DNA of 64,000 bases, taken from Haematobia irritans. Its lineage: Eukaryota > Arthropoda > Insecta > Diptera > Muscidae. Shown here piece by piece: positions 35,278-45,842 of this stretch. The number at the start of each line of letters is the position of its first letter. The stretch's first letter is position 1. Under the pieces are notes generated by a model, which saw nothing but the letters and a program-made list of their open reading frames with translations, made no database searches and was not told where the DNA came from. Position numbers and translations under genes: made by a program. The stretch is from NCBI RefSeq assembly GCF_050003625.1, contig NC_134398.1, forward strand, positions 101,981,498 to 102,045,497, in the 5' to 3' direction.

Positions 35278-35647
35278 TAAGGACATTCATATTTGCTTTA
35301 CTATTGTACTATATCCTAGCATTCTCTTATTTCTGATATTAGTTCTCGAAAATTTAATTAAAATTATGGATAGTTTCAATTTTGGTTGAAAAATGTGCGC
35401 ATATACATTTATTATACAATAAAGGGGAAAAAAGCGAAGTTAGGTAACACTAGATCTGAGTAAGAATATTCGTAGGTATATCACGGACTGATGTCGATGG
35501 AGGTTGTTGCAAACATAAACATACACACACACATTACAAATATAACAAAACCTCTTCTCTACGTCTGTTGCAAAACAAAAAAAAAACTTTCGGAGAGTAG
35601 TTACTTCTACTCTGTGTATAGGCTTCCAATTCCAATCAGCGTTGCCG

Positions 35648-35669
35648 TTTTGGTCCGATCGGACCAAAA
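35648..35669. repeat. 22-bp perfect palindrome with nearby half-sites
   Basis: The centre is TGGTCCGATCGGACCA; flanking T/A bases extend the symmetry to 22 bp. Additional TTGGTCC / GGACCAAA half-sites follow at 35670-35740. It lies just after CAGCGTTGCCG (35638), which resembles a hAT terminus, so it may be the subterminal binding region of a further truncated hAT. Confidence 0.6.
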
Positions 35670-35777
35670 TTGGTCCAAAAGATTCCTAATTTTTAAATTT
35701 GGTCCGATGGTCAGACCAAACAGAATTTGGTCCATTTTCATAAATTTGGTTTCTATCACATATTAAATAGTAGATGG

Positions 35778-36062
35778 TGCACCGCAAAGAATATTGTCGG
35801 GAGGCCAAATACTTCACATGCTTCAAATACGAATTTTGCTTAGAATAGAAGACGTATTTCTCTGAAAAAAAGTTTTTCCTTGTCTAAAAGTCTCTAAACT
35901 TTTCAATGAAGTCTGTTTATCCTTATAGCTAAATGATTCGACATAGAAATGTGTATCCTAACATGAATGCAAATTTCGTTTTAATGAAGTCAAAATGGAT
36001 TTAATATTTCTGAAAAAATCTTCAAAATTAATAAAATGTTTCAACACATTGGTTTAACATCA
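35778..36062 (+). repeat. Diverged family IV fragment
   Basis: Resembles the first ~280 bp of 34621-35277 (AATATTGTCG, GAATTTTGCTTA, GAAGACGTATTTCTCTG). The right half is missing where family C begins. Confidence 0.6.
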
Positions 36063-36064
36063 TT

Positions 36065-36710
36065 AAACCCTAAACCACTATGGTTAGGGTATAATAAGTT
36101 TGATCTGCCAAAAAACGTGCCTACAAGAAATATTGATTTTAGACCCCATAAAATATATACCGATCGACTCAGAATCACCTCCTGAGTCGATCTAGCGCTT
36201 GGTGTCCGTCTGTCCATCCGTCCGGCTGTCCATGTATTTATTGTTCACAGGATTTCGGTCGCAATTATTAACCGATTTTGATGAAATTTGGTACAGGGAG
36301 TTTTTTTGGGCACAAGGACGAACGTTATTGAATTTGGAAGAAATCGGATCAAATTTAGGTATAGCTCCCATATATATGTATTGCCCGATTTCGACAAATG
36401 GGGTCACGTTGCACTTTTTTACTAACCGATCGTCGTCAAATTTAGCACAAAATAATCTTCTGTATCACCCTTTAAGTCTGAAAATTTCATCGAAATCGGT
36501 TAAGATTTAGATATAGGTCCCATATATATGTATCGCCCGATTTTGCCAAATTAGGTCATAAAACCCTTATTTATCAACCGATCTTACTCAAAGTTGGCGA
36601 AATGTAATCTTCTATAGCACTAACTATATGTGCAAAAAATCATCGAAATCGGTTCAGATTTAGCTATAGCTCCCATATATGTACCGCCCGATTTTTCTAA
36701 ATAAAATAAA
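36065..36710 (+). repeat. Interspersed repeat family C fragment
   Basis: The head has GGTTAGGGTATAATAAG, GAGTCGATCTAGCG and GTCCGTCTGTCC. It is followed by units with TATAGCTCCCATATATATG at 36369, 36521 and 36674, spacings 152 and 153 bp. Same architecture as families A, B and D with different sequence. No proper tail, so truncated. Confidence 0.65.
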
Positions 36711-37373
36711 ACTCAATTGAACAAATAATACAATGTTTGTACTATAATTTTCTCGAAGAGGAGCGGAGCGATTTTTTTTTCTCGGAGCGGAGCGTGGAGC
36801 GGTTTTTTTTTCTCCGGAGCGGGAGCGGAGCGGAGCGAAAAAAATGGACCGCTCCGGATCCCTGGTTCATAATCATGGTTGCCACTCGAGCCACAAATAA
36901 TCTACCAAGAATTTATTTCTATAGAAAATTTTATCAAAAGTTTATTTCTATAGAAAATTTTGTTAAAATTTTATTTCTGTAGAAATTTTTGTCAAAATTT
37001 TCTTTCTATAGAATATTTTGTCAAAATTTTTATTTCTATAGAAAATTTTGTGAAAATTTTATTTCTATAGAAAATTTTGTTAAAATGTTATTTCTCTAGA
37101 AAATTTTGTCAAAATTTTATGTCTAATTTGTCAAACTGAATTATATACGTATTGGATCGATCTTTTTTGATTTAATATATACCACGTATGGACTTACATA
37201 CAATTTAGAAGATGGTGTTAGGAGGTTTTAAGATACCTTGCCATCGGCAAGCGTTACCGCAACTTAAGTAATTCGATTGTGGATGGCAGAGTTTAGTAGA
37301 AGTTTCTACGCAATCCATGATGGAGGGTACATAAGCTTCGGCCTGGCCGAACTTACAGCCGTATATACTTGTT

Positions 37374-37707
37374 TTAAATAACAAATATTTTATATATTTT
37401 ATTTGTTTTTTTATTATATTATTTTACTATTTTTTAACAATCTCTCCGTATACCATAACAACGCGTTTTCAACTAAACAACAACCCACGCGCAAACACAT
37501 CGATGACAGGTATCGATTACAGGTAGATAAAAGAATTGTAGGAAATTTTCCTATATTCTTAAAGTGTGTTTCCTTAAGTTTTGAAAGGATTGAATACTTC
37601 TTAGTACGAATGAACTAAAATATTTTTTCATGCCAAGTGTTATTCGTATGTATGATAAGCTTTCTATAATAAAGGAAGTCAGAATTATCATTTTATAGTT
37701 GTAGTGT
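37374..37707. other. Unassigned gap before LINE-2
   Basis: AT-rich. No gene or known repeat recognised. Confidence 0.4.
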
Positions 37708-37788
37708 TTTTCAGGCTGAAATATTGGCAATAAGAGAGGTGGTGAATTGGCGGAGAAGTAATGTTCCAACAAATATTGGCATTAATAT

Positions 37789-38391
37789 TGTTACGAATTT
37801 GATAATTATAGATATAAGTTTATTTAAATTAGTTTCCGTTAATTTAAAATCTAAAATTGTAACGATAAAATTTCGCTATCACTTGTTGGAATCATCTATT
37901 CATTTTCTAGTATTTTCCTGAATTTCTTTTATGTTCTTTTGTTTGCTTACCGAAATGTTAGTTCTTACTCTCTCATAGAATAACAACCCCTTTGCTTTGT
38001 TATTTTGCTTTCTCATTTCATCTCATTGTCTATTGTCATTGTTGTTGTAGTAATGCGAGCATATATCTATTTGAGTGTGTATGTGTTTGGCAGCCACCAG
38101 ACGAATTACTTAATGGTCGTAGATCCCTCTAGCATTGTCTAAGAATGTTCTGGCGTTGCCAGAATATTGTAGTGCTACCAGAATGTTCTCGTATTGCCAC
38201 ACCGTCATATATAAAAGCGCTCGCATGCTGCTAACGAGTCAGTCTTAATTAAAGCGTCAAACGAATAACTTCAGTGTGAACGAATTGTAAAGTGTGAAGT
38301 CATAGTAAATAAATTGTAGATTGTCGTTATTTAAAAGAACTGTGTTTTAATTGTCGGGTAATTGAAAACGCCTAAATATAAAAACGTAACA
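37789..38391 (+). repeat. Gypsy-3 5' LTR
   Basis: 603 bp, TGTTACG...CGTAACA. TATA box TATATAAAA at 38208-38216, an initiator-like TCAGTCTTAATT about 25 bp downstream, and AATAAA near 38310. By eye it differs from the 3' LTR at two or so positions (for example ATCTATTTG versus ATCTATGTG). Confidence 0.93.
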
Positions 38392-38393
38392 AC

Positions 38394-38407
38394 TGGTGTC
38401 GGAAGTG
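38394..38407 (+). other. Gypsy-3 primer binding site
   Basis: TGGTGTCGGAAGTG starts 2 bp after the LTR and resembles the complement of a tRNA-Leu 3' end (TGGTGTCAGAAGTG). Confidence 0.6.
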
Positions 38408-38429
38408 AAATAACGAACAAAAATCTACA

Positions 38430-39314
38430 ATGAAGTTTAATGAGCTTCGTGTGGAAGACTTAAAAAAGGAACTGAGCAAACTGGAGCTGCCGACAACAGG
38501 CAATAAGGCCCAGCTTCAAAAGCGTCTACTGGAAGAGTTTGAACGGCGTAATATGGACATTGCGACGCACGAATTTGATTATAAGGAAGACATTGATGAG
38601 TCAATACTCGTCAATACCAGCAGTGTAGAAACTCCGTCAGTGGCTTCGAGTGTTGTGGATTACACATCAATGCTCAATGTTCTGAGCAAAATGATGGAAG
38701 AAAATTCTCTAAAAATGCAAGAGCACTCTAGAAAAATGATGGAAGAATATGCTCTAAAAATGCAAGAGAATTCTAGAAAAATGATGGAAGCTAATTCTAG
38801 AAAATTGGAAGAAAAATTCGACGAAAATTCAAAAAAGATGGACGAAAATTCTAGAATTCTAAATGAGAATCTTCAACAAATTGCTGAAGGCATGGAAAAA
38901 CGTGTGGACCATATCGAAAGCCAAACTGGGGAGCTGGATAAGAAGATTATTTCTGTGGATGAGAAAATTATGGTTCATGATGAGAAGTTTTTACACATTG
39001 AAAGAAAAATGTCAGAGCTGGAAATTAAAGGTGGACCAGTGCGCGTCATCGAGGGCTCAAAAACCAAACCTCCTGTTTTCGATGGCTCAACTTCATTTGA
39101 TGTATTCAAATTCCAATTTGAAATGGTTGCTTCTAGAAATTTATGGAACGACAATGACAAAGCAATTGAACTTCTATTGGCATTAAAGGGCAACGCCGCT
39201 GATGTGATACAAAGCATTCCCGCTGCCTCTAGAAATAATTATAATGAAGTAATAGCGGCACTTCAACGTAAGCGTGGCGTAAAACGTCGGGGTCAATCTC
39301 GCCATCTCCATTAA
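38430..39314 (+). pseudogene. gag: Gypsy-3 gag, truncated
   Basis: ATG 38430. The N-terminal ~40 residues form an SAP domain (LRVEDLKKELSKLELP...NKAQLQKRL). Residues about 85-190 are a long coiled coil with tandem SRKMMEE/KMQENSRK repeats. A capsid-like segment follows (PPVFDGSTSFDVFKFQFE, ALKGNAADVIQSIP). The frame then runs off at RKRGVKRR and stops at 39314. A zinc-knuckle-adjacent linker (NNNQKKATTKP, 39320-39400) continues in another frame, so at least one deletion lies near 39270. Confidence 0.85.
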
Positions 39315-39409
39315 ACAATAATCAGAAGAAGGCGACCACAAAGCCAAGCGACTCAAATTCAAATTTTGCGGATAATAGAAAAGGTGGCAAACAAGTTATT
39401 GATCAAGCC

Positions 39410-40825
39410 TTGACACGACGGCATTGCAATGTAGAAAGCAGACGCTACTCGAAGGCTGAACCAAAGGAGACAGTTGTAAATGTCAGGCAGTTACACATCG
39501 AATCTGGCACAGACTGGTCAACAGAGCAACGTAAAGATCCCATTCTGAGAAAAATTATTTCCGCAAAACAAGAAAATAAGAAACCCAGCAAGAAAGACAT
39601 CGCAGCCGAAAGTCCACTTATGAAAGCATACTGGGCTCAATGGGATAGTTTAGTTCTAGTCAATGGATCCCTGCAACGTAAATGGGAAAGCGAAGATGGC
39701 AAGAGCAGCCGAAATTTGATCATCGTTCCAGATTCCAAAATAAGAGACGTTTTGGCGGAGTTCCATAATGGTCCCAGTGGAGGTCATCTGGGAATAACCA
39801 AAACCTCCGATAAAGTGAAGCAACGATTCTACTGGGTTGGATGCCAGAAATCAATTGCTGAATGGGTAGCCAATTGCGAGAAGTGCATGAAGGCGAAAGG
39901 TCCAACAAGGAAAAGTCGAGGTCCTATGCAAGAATATAGACCAGGAGCCCCGTTTGAAAGAATAGCAATGGACGTGGCAGGCCCTTTCCCAGTAAGTGAT
40001 TCTGGAAACCGTTATGTCCTTGTGGTCATGGATTACTTCAGCAAATGGCCGGAGGTGTATGCAATTCCAAACCAAGAGGCAAAAACGATTGTGGATGTTG
40101 TCAACAAAAACTGGATATGTCGCTACGGTGTGCCGTCCGAGATTCACTCAGACCAGGGAAGAAATTTTGAATCGGCCATATTCAAAGAGATGTGTGAATC
40201 CCTTGGTATCAAGAAAACGAGGACTACACCATTACATCCACAATCCGATGGCATGGTAGAAAGGTTTAATCGCACTCTGGAGGAACATCTTCGAAAAGTA
40301 GTGGACAACGGCCAGAGGGACTGGGACGAGCATATACCAAAGTTTTTGCTGTCCTATAGATCTGCCATTCATGATTCCACCTCTCGAACACCGGCCAATA
40401 TTCTATTCGGAACTGAGTTGAAGTTGCCTGGAGATCTGATTTTCGGCGCTAAACCTAATGAGCTCGCCATGGAAGAAAACAGAAACGACATTCCAAACAC
40501 TTTCGGTGAAGTTCACGAATCAGTGCGCAACAAAATAAAAATGGTCAGCAACAGAATGAAGGCGAGATACGATCGTGCTGTAAATACTGAGGGCTTCCAA
40601 GAAGAAGAATTGGTTCTGCTATTTAACACGCAACGAAAGAAAGGATTGTGTCCTAAACTGCAAACACAGTGGGAAGGCCCATACAAAGTCATCAAGAAGA
40701 TCAATGATGTTGTATACCGGATTCAGAAGGACGACAGCCCTAGATCAAAGATGAAAGTTGTACATCTGGAACGATTGGCTCCTTACGGAACAGGTTCTGT
40801 GCCTGTTCGGGACGAACAGGCTTAA
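39410..40825 (+). CDS. Gypsy-3 integrase remnant
   Basis: Open frame without an ATG at its start; codons are readable from about 39316. It begins in the connection region after RNase H (QALTRRHCNVE), showing where the internal deletion rejoined. The integrase is complete: an HHCC finger (HNGPSGGHLG ... CEKC), a core with D (MDVAGPF), D (HSDQGRNF) and E (MVERFNR), and a C-terminal domain ending PVRDEQA. It could only be translated as a fusion with gag, which is out of frame here. Confidence 0.85.
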   Translation: MTRRHCNVESRRYSKAEPKETVVNVRQLHIESGTDWSTEQRKDPILRKIISAKQENKKPSKKDIAAESPLMKAYWAQWDSLVLVNGSLQRKWESEDGKSSRNLIIVPDSKIRDVLAEFHNGPSGGHLGITKTSDKVKQRFYWVGCQKSIAEWVANCEKCMKAKGPTRKSRGPMQEYRPGAPFERIAMDVAGPFPVSDSGNRYVLVVMDYFSKWPEVYAIPNQEAKTIVDVVNKNWICRYGVPSEIHSDQGRNFESAIFKEMCESLGIKKTRTTPLHPQSDGMVERFNRTLEEHLRKVVDNGQRDWDEHIPKFLLSYRSAIHDSTSRTPANILFGTELKLPGDLIFGAKPNELAMEENRNDIPNTFGEVHESVRNKIKMVSNRMKARYDRAVNTEGFQEEELVLLFNTQRKKGLCPKLQTQWEGPYKVIKKINDVVYRIQKDDSPRSKMKVVHLERLAPYGTGSVPVRDEQA

Positions 40826-40836
40826 GCGGGAGGCAG

Positions 40837-41439
40837 TGTTACGAATTTGATAATTATAGATATAAGTTTATTTAAATTAGTTTCCGTTAATTTAAAATCT
40901 AAAATTGTAACGATAAAATTTCGCTATCACTTGTTGGAATCATCTATTCATTTTCTAGTATTTTCCTGAATTTCTTTTATGTTCTTTTGTTTGCTTACCG
41001 AAATGTTAGTTCTTACTCTCTCATAGAATAACAACCCCTTTGCTTTGTTATTTTGCTTTCTCATTTCATCTCATTGTCTATTGTCATTGTTGTTGTAGTA
41101 ATGCGAGCATATATCTATGTGAGTGTGTATGTGTTTGGCAGCCACCAGACGAATTACTTAATGGTCGTAGATCCCTCTAGCATTGTCTAAGAATGTTCTG
41201 GCGTTGCCAGAATATTGTAGTGCTACCAGAATGTTCTCGTATTGCCACACCGTCATATATAAAAGCGCTCGCATGCTGCTAACGAGTCAGTCTTAATTAA
41301 AGCGTCAAACGAATAACTTCAGTGTGAACGAATTGTAAAGTGTGAAGTCATAGTAAATAAATTGTAGATTGTCGTTATTTAAAAGAACTGTGTTTCAATT
41401 GTCGGGTAATTGAAAACGCCTAAATATAAAAACGTAACA
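40837..41439 (+). repeat. Gypsy-3 3' LTR
   Basis: 603 bp, offset exactly 3048 from the 5' LTR. It is preceded by the weak purine tract GCGGGAGGCAG. Its TATA box lies at 41256-41264. Confidence 0.93.
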
Positions 41440-41443
41440 ATAT

Positions 41444-42106
41444 ATACTCAGACAGTCAACCTGCAATAAAATCCTTGGACTCTGTGTTCCTTAACTCAAA
41501 AACGGCCATAGACTGCCGCAAATCTCTCAACGAGATGGCTGAGCAGTACAATATTCACCTAATATGGGTGCCTGGCCATAGGAACATACCGGGGAACTGT
41601 GAAGCAGATGTGTTAGCAAGGCTAGGAACTACCTTACATATTCCAGGGGAACTAGAATCTGTTGGTATGCCTCTGGCCACCTGCAAGCTCTTACTGCGTG
41701 AGAAGGCTGTTATGATGGCCAATATTCGATGGGAAAATTGCAAGGGTTGTAACGACACCAAGCAATTATGGCCCCATTTAAACTTAAACCGCACACTAGA
41801 TATGCTAATGTTCTCAAGGCGTCAGATAGCACTCCTAATATCTGCTATAACGGGTCGCTGCCTGATAGGCGAATTTGCAAAAACTATAGGTGCGAAGTAT
41901 AATGACTATTGTAAATATAAGCTGTCATGATGTGGAGGAAAAGGAATCAATTAAACACCTCTTGTGTGAGTGTCCTGCTTTTTGTGTAAGGCGTAAGCGA
42001 ATTTTAGGAGCATATAGCTTTAGATTACTGGCTGACCTGGAAAACGTTAACTTAAGCAGTTTGTTAATGTTTTTGGAGCAATCTGGTTGGTTCCACAAAA
42101 GTAAAT
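41444..42106 (+). pseudogene. LINE-2 RNase H and C-terminal zinc finger, frameshifted
   Basis: RNase H motifs YSDSQPAIKSL, IHLIWVPGHRNIPGN and CEADVLARL are followed by a linker, then a finger CHDVEEKESIKHLLCECPAF. A frameshift near 41915 (TGTAAATATAAGC) separates the linker frame, which stops at 41930, from the finger frame, which runs to 42106. It belongs to a LINE whose RNase H follows RT; the RT part is lost. Confidence 0.85.
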
Positions 42107-42250
42107 AATAGAGAAGGTTCAGTGGTTAAGACTAGAAGTGCCCATATGTAATAGGTACTTTTAGTTAAATGTGGTATCACAATGGACTGAATAGTCTAAG
42201 TGAGCCTGAAATTTAATCGGGCTGCCACTTTAACCTAACCTAACCTAACC

Positions 42251-42734
42251 ATCATTTTATAAGAAATCGTACTAAATTTGAGGAAACTTGGTTTTAGTTC
42301 GGTTTTTGTTTATTTTTACGAATGCTTCCATGCCTTATTCTAGTTAGTGAACTATTCCTAACTGCTTTCAGTTTAGGATTTTTTTACTGAAACAAGTAAA
42401 TTTTATTATTTCACATAAATATTTAATTTAATGGAAATAAAATGGCTAAACTAAATTTATAAACATTTTTGCCTTTAGTTTCGAAGGCACTTTTAGTCCT
42501 ACAAACATAGAATATTACTCTTATGAAGAAGCAATTACTAACTACCGACAAGTAACTGCACGAATAAACATATTTTCTTTATTGTATGATATACAAACCA
42601 TAGTTTTGTGTTAGATAGTAATTATTTTTTGAAATAAGGTACTTGTGGTTAAAGAAAATTGACTTGTATTGCTCGAAAAAAATTTACACCAATCAATTTG
42701 AAATAAATTGTGAAACGATATGAAAAATATGAAA
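42251..42734. other. Unassigned AT-rich gap
   Basis: No gene is seen. Low-complexity A/T stretches only. Confidence 0.4.
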
Positions 42735-43195
42735 TAAACAGGGTACGTTTTGGTACGCGAAATTGGTTTCGTTATGTAATCAAGTAGACTTCAGTTTAGA
42801 TTTTAGACAGTGGAGGACAGATCTACTACCAGTTTTACATGCGTTTATGCTCGAATCTATAGAGGCTTTGGAGTATGATAACTTTGTTAGTGATACCAGC
42901 AACTCAATGAATCACGATTTATATTCGACATTACAGTATGACATAACTCCTTAAATTATAGATAGTAATTCAGCACATCTCGTAGGTTCGATTATGAAGG
43001 TTAAAGGCGGTTTGTTGAACCTAAACTCTCGTGCTTTTCGATCTGTGAATACTAATCTATGTACAATTTGTAACCTTGGTGAAGTGGAAGATACATATCA
43101 TTTCTTGGGATTATGTCCAATATTTGCGAGCTATCGTTTATATTATCTTGGAAAAAGAGTTTTTATCGATTAAATTAGAGAATTATTGAACAGCA
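42735..43195 (+). pseudogene. Fragment of a LINE C-terminus related to LINE-1
   Basis: In two frames the translation gives LNSRAFRSVNTNL and CTICNLGEVEDTYHFLGLCP, matching the finger of the 27328-28774 LINE (CKLCYLQEIETMYHFLGVCP). A stop near 42953 and a frameshift mark it as dead. Here it lies on the plus strand. Confidence 0.65.
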
Positions 43196-43464
43196 CCGAC
43201 TACATGCGGCTATACAAATATTAACAAAATTGCATTAAATAAAGATCTCTGTTAATTTCTGATTCGATCAGATTTAACATTTTATTTTTTATTTATATTT
43301 TTAAATTTATTTATTTTTTATATTTGTTTTGTCTTGCTATGATTTGTTTATACAATTTTGCTTTAACAAACCATTGTTATTTATCATTTGTAATTGGAAT
43401 TTATATACAATAAATCATACATACAATATGAAATAAATACATATATATGTATTATACCTTAAGT

Positions 43465-43740
43465 TAAATCTTGAGCTCCGGGCTACAAAAATTAATTCCG
43501 ATTTATTTCTGTTTAGGGATTTACTTGAAATTTTGCACAGGTAGCATAATTGACATTCTAGCTGCGCATGCCGAGTTTGATTTAAATCGGTTCAGATTTA
43601 GATATAGCCCCCATATATATCTTACGCCCGATATGCAGTTATATGGCTCCAGAAACCACAGTTTTTCTCGTCAAGTGCGCTGAGTTTGATTTAAATCAGT
43701 TTAGAGTTAGGTATAACCCCCATATAAACGTGCATTTGCA
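43465..43740 (+). repeat. Family A fragment
   Basis: Two diverged units with CGGTTCAGATTTAGATATAG and CCCCATATATATCTTACGCC, lacking head and tail. Confidence 0.65.
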
Positions 43741-43775
43741 GAAATGCATTATTTTACCCGAGTTAGTGCCGTTTA

Positions 43776-44863
43776 GTGCAAGTATTTGGTGCATCGTTGG
43801 AAAGGTATTTGAGAGAGCTTTATTACTATGCAATTGAAGAGAACAAAAAATACGAAACTTTGAAGTTTTTGCATATTTCTCAGCTGTTTACTGACTCAAT
43901 TACTTTTTGGAAAACGAGAATTACCGTACAAATCAGTCTATTTGCATTACAAAAAAGGTTTGGATGTATAGAATTTTATATGCTTTTACAATATTTGGTG
44001 TTTCATCAAGAAAACAAAGGAAAGAAAACAAATTAAAGCCAAATTAAAAAATGACTCAATTGCAGACGAGAAAGAGCCCTCTACGGTGTGCAGACAAAGT
44101 ACAGCGCTGTGAATTCACTTGAGATGTCTATACCTTAATTGATCTTTGGTAGGATGTTGAAATCTTTTACAGCTAGTTAGTGAACACATTGGGCTTTTGG
44201 TTTAGCAATCGGTGCTTTGCCGAATAAGAATGTTTGAAAACTACATTTTTTTTGAAAATTTTCAGATTTTGGGAGGATAATAACTCATATACTACTCGAC
44301 CAAAAGGGCCGATAAGCTTAAAACGTATCCTTATTTAGTGTTCTATAAGAAACAATTAAAAAAAGAATGGGAGAAATTGATAAAAAATGTTACGACGGAA
44401 AGAATGTATATGCCTTATTCCAAAAAAATGGTAAAAATTCGATATTTTTTACAATTTTAATTTGTAGACTTTACAGCTTTTAATCTAAAGCACATAGTTA
44501 CACATTTTTTCATCTAGAATTCTTCACAAATTTTGTAGGAAATGCAGTTAAGAAGAAAAACAACTTTGTAGAGCTTTACAAGTTCTACCCAGCAAAGAAA
44601 AAATCATCGAAATCGGTTCAAAATTGCGGAGTTGACAGCTAAAACAAAATTTCTTCGTGAAAAATTACAAATCCACTCAAAAACGGAACTTCCAGGTTCA
44701 AAATACTGACCCCACTTTGTTATATCTGGCGAACGGTAAAAGATAATTGCACACAAAATAATCTAAATCGGTTTAAAATTGCGGAGTTGACAGCTAAAAC
44801 AAAATTGCATACCCCCGAGGTGACCAAATTTCAACGCCTACAGGTCTGCCCGTGAACCCACTA
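43776..44863 (+). repeat. Inverted relative of the 53127-53968 segment (Y), plus flanking repeats
   Basis: 43900-44135 is the reverse complement of 53590-53790 (AGAGCCCTCTACGGTGTGCA, TTTGGAAAACGAGAATTAC). The downstream part has two copies of TTGCGGAGTTGACAGCTAAA (near 44622 and 44783). No domain is recognised in the translated frame 43776-44036. Confidence 0.55.
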
Positions 44864-45840
44864 CACGCTCACAAAAAATCGCTTCTGTAACATATATTCC
44901 CAAACATATTTTGCTTCAAGCATATATATTTTTGGGTATTGCCCAAACATTTATATGTTTGATCTCTTCCAATATATAATATGTTTGAAAGCATATTGGT
45001 TTAAACAATATATGTTTGGGTAGTCTAAGTTCCAAACATTTTGTATTTTTGCATCCAAATTCAATAATGTTGTCTTCCAAAAAACAATATGTTATTATGT
45101 GAACATATAATATGTTTGGAAGCATTTTGCACCCAAAAATATTATATGCTTAAAAAAATTCTCCCAAACAATATTGTGCTCAAAATTTTATTTATTTATT
45201 TATATATTTACAATCTAATGAATTATGAAAATAAACAGGTAATATAGGTGCTAACAACATAGGTTTTCGACCTGAATGCTCAAAATTTTGTTTCTGCCCA
45301 ATTGCATATTCCCCCACATCTTTCTCACTTCCACGAGATTTTTTAGTTCTTAGCACCTTTTTCTGTAATACAAACATTGTAGAAGAAATTATTCAATTGT
45401 ATGATTTTTTTTTTATTTTAATTTTACCTTTTGCCGGACGGGGATTCGAACAGCGGACCACACAGTTTGTAAGGATCAAAGAAGTAGCTGATCAATTGCC
45501 CAAGGAAAAATAAAATGTTAATTTTGTAATAACAAGCAACAACCACCAACTTAATTCAATATCGCTCCCTGTTAAATAGCGCTCCAAGCTACTAAACACA
45601 TATATGTTTATAGGCTATTTCTAAATTAATATATGTTTGCATCCAAGCATATTATATTTACAAACATTTTATGTCCCAAACATAATATGTTCTAACATAT
45701 TAACATATATGTCCCAAACATGTTATGCTAGTTTATGAACATTATATGCTTGCACTCAAAAATATTGTGTTTAAAAATTTGTGTTCCAAACATATAATGT
45801 TTATAGCCAAACATATGAAAAACAGTCTTTTTCATCCGTG
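44864..45840 (-). mobile_element. Family I 'CAC' element, copy 2 (977 bp)
   Basis: Reverse complement of 3644-4629. Ends CACGCTCACAAAAAATCGC and CACGGATGAAAAAGACTG (other strand), flanked by TA (44862-44863, 45841-45842). Same ATGTTTGG-motif body and central tRNA-like block. A few small indels distinguish it from copy 1. Confidence 0.9.
45429..45508 (-). other. tRNA-like module in family I copy 2
   Basis: Counterpart of 3982-4056. B-box-like TGTTCGAATCCCCGTCCGG and CTTACAAACTGTGTGGTCC are on the minus strand. Confidence 0.45.
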
Positions 45841-45842
45841 TA

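Larger units (their letters stand above)
34178..36864. mobile_element. 2687-bp non-autonomous hAT element with GGAGC-rich ends
   Basis: Terminal repeats CAGGGATCCGGAGCGG / complement are flanked by an 8-bp duplication GTTCATAA (34170-34177, 36865-36872), diagnostic of hAT. GC-rich arrays of CGGAGCGGGAGCGGAG variants fill about 100 bp at each end (34188-34290, 36757-36860), in sharp contrast to the AT-rich surroundings. The interior holds no transposase, only other repeats (34621-35277, 35778-36062, 36065-36710). Confidence 0.92.
32796..37373 (+). repeat. Interspersed repeat family B, interrupted by a hAT element
   Basis: The head has CATCGAAATATTG and CATGTCCGTCCGTCTG. Units at 33000-33930 each contain CCATATCGGTCC-like and TATAGCCCCCATATAAACCG blocks, spaced 140, 143 or 153 bp. 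These are followed by ~30-bp repeats of TTTCTATAGAAAATTTTGTC (33970-34170 and, after the hAT, 36900-37130). It ends GCCGTATATACTTGTTTT. It is non-coding and built like families A, C and D. The left boundary is approximate. Confidence 0.7.
37789..41439 (+). mobile_element. Gypsy-3: internally deleted LTR retrotransposon (gag + integrase)
   Basis: 603-bp LTRs at 37789-38391 and 40837-41439 start TGTTACG and end CGTAACA. They differ at only a few bases and are flanked by ATAT (37785-37788, 41440-41443). The internal region is only 2445 bp: the gag start and the integrase end are kept, while protease, RT and RNase H are missing. It must have been mobilised in trans by an intact relative. Confidence 0.93.
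37708..42250 (+). mobile_element. LINE-2: 5'-truncated LINE with RNase H, split by Gypsy-3
   Basis: Left piece 37708-37788 (QAEILAIREVV, an RNase H motif) and right piece 41444-42250 join in frame when Gypsy-3 and one ATAT are removed. The element ends with about four TAACC units (42231-42250), a simple-repeat tail in place of poly(A). The 5' end is truncated inside the RNase H domain. Confidence 0.8.

Noticed and set aside
42231..42250. Interstitial telomere repeat (TTAGG).
   Set aside because: Only about four units, directly at the 3' end of a LINE, and flies of this type lack TTAGG telomeres; a LINE tail explains it.
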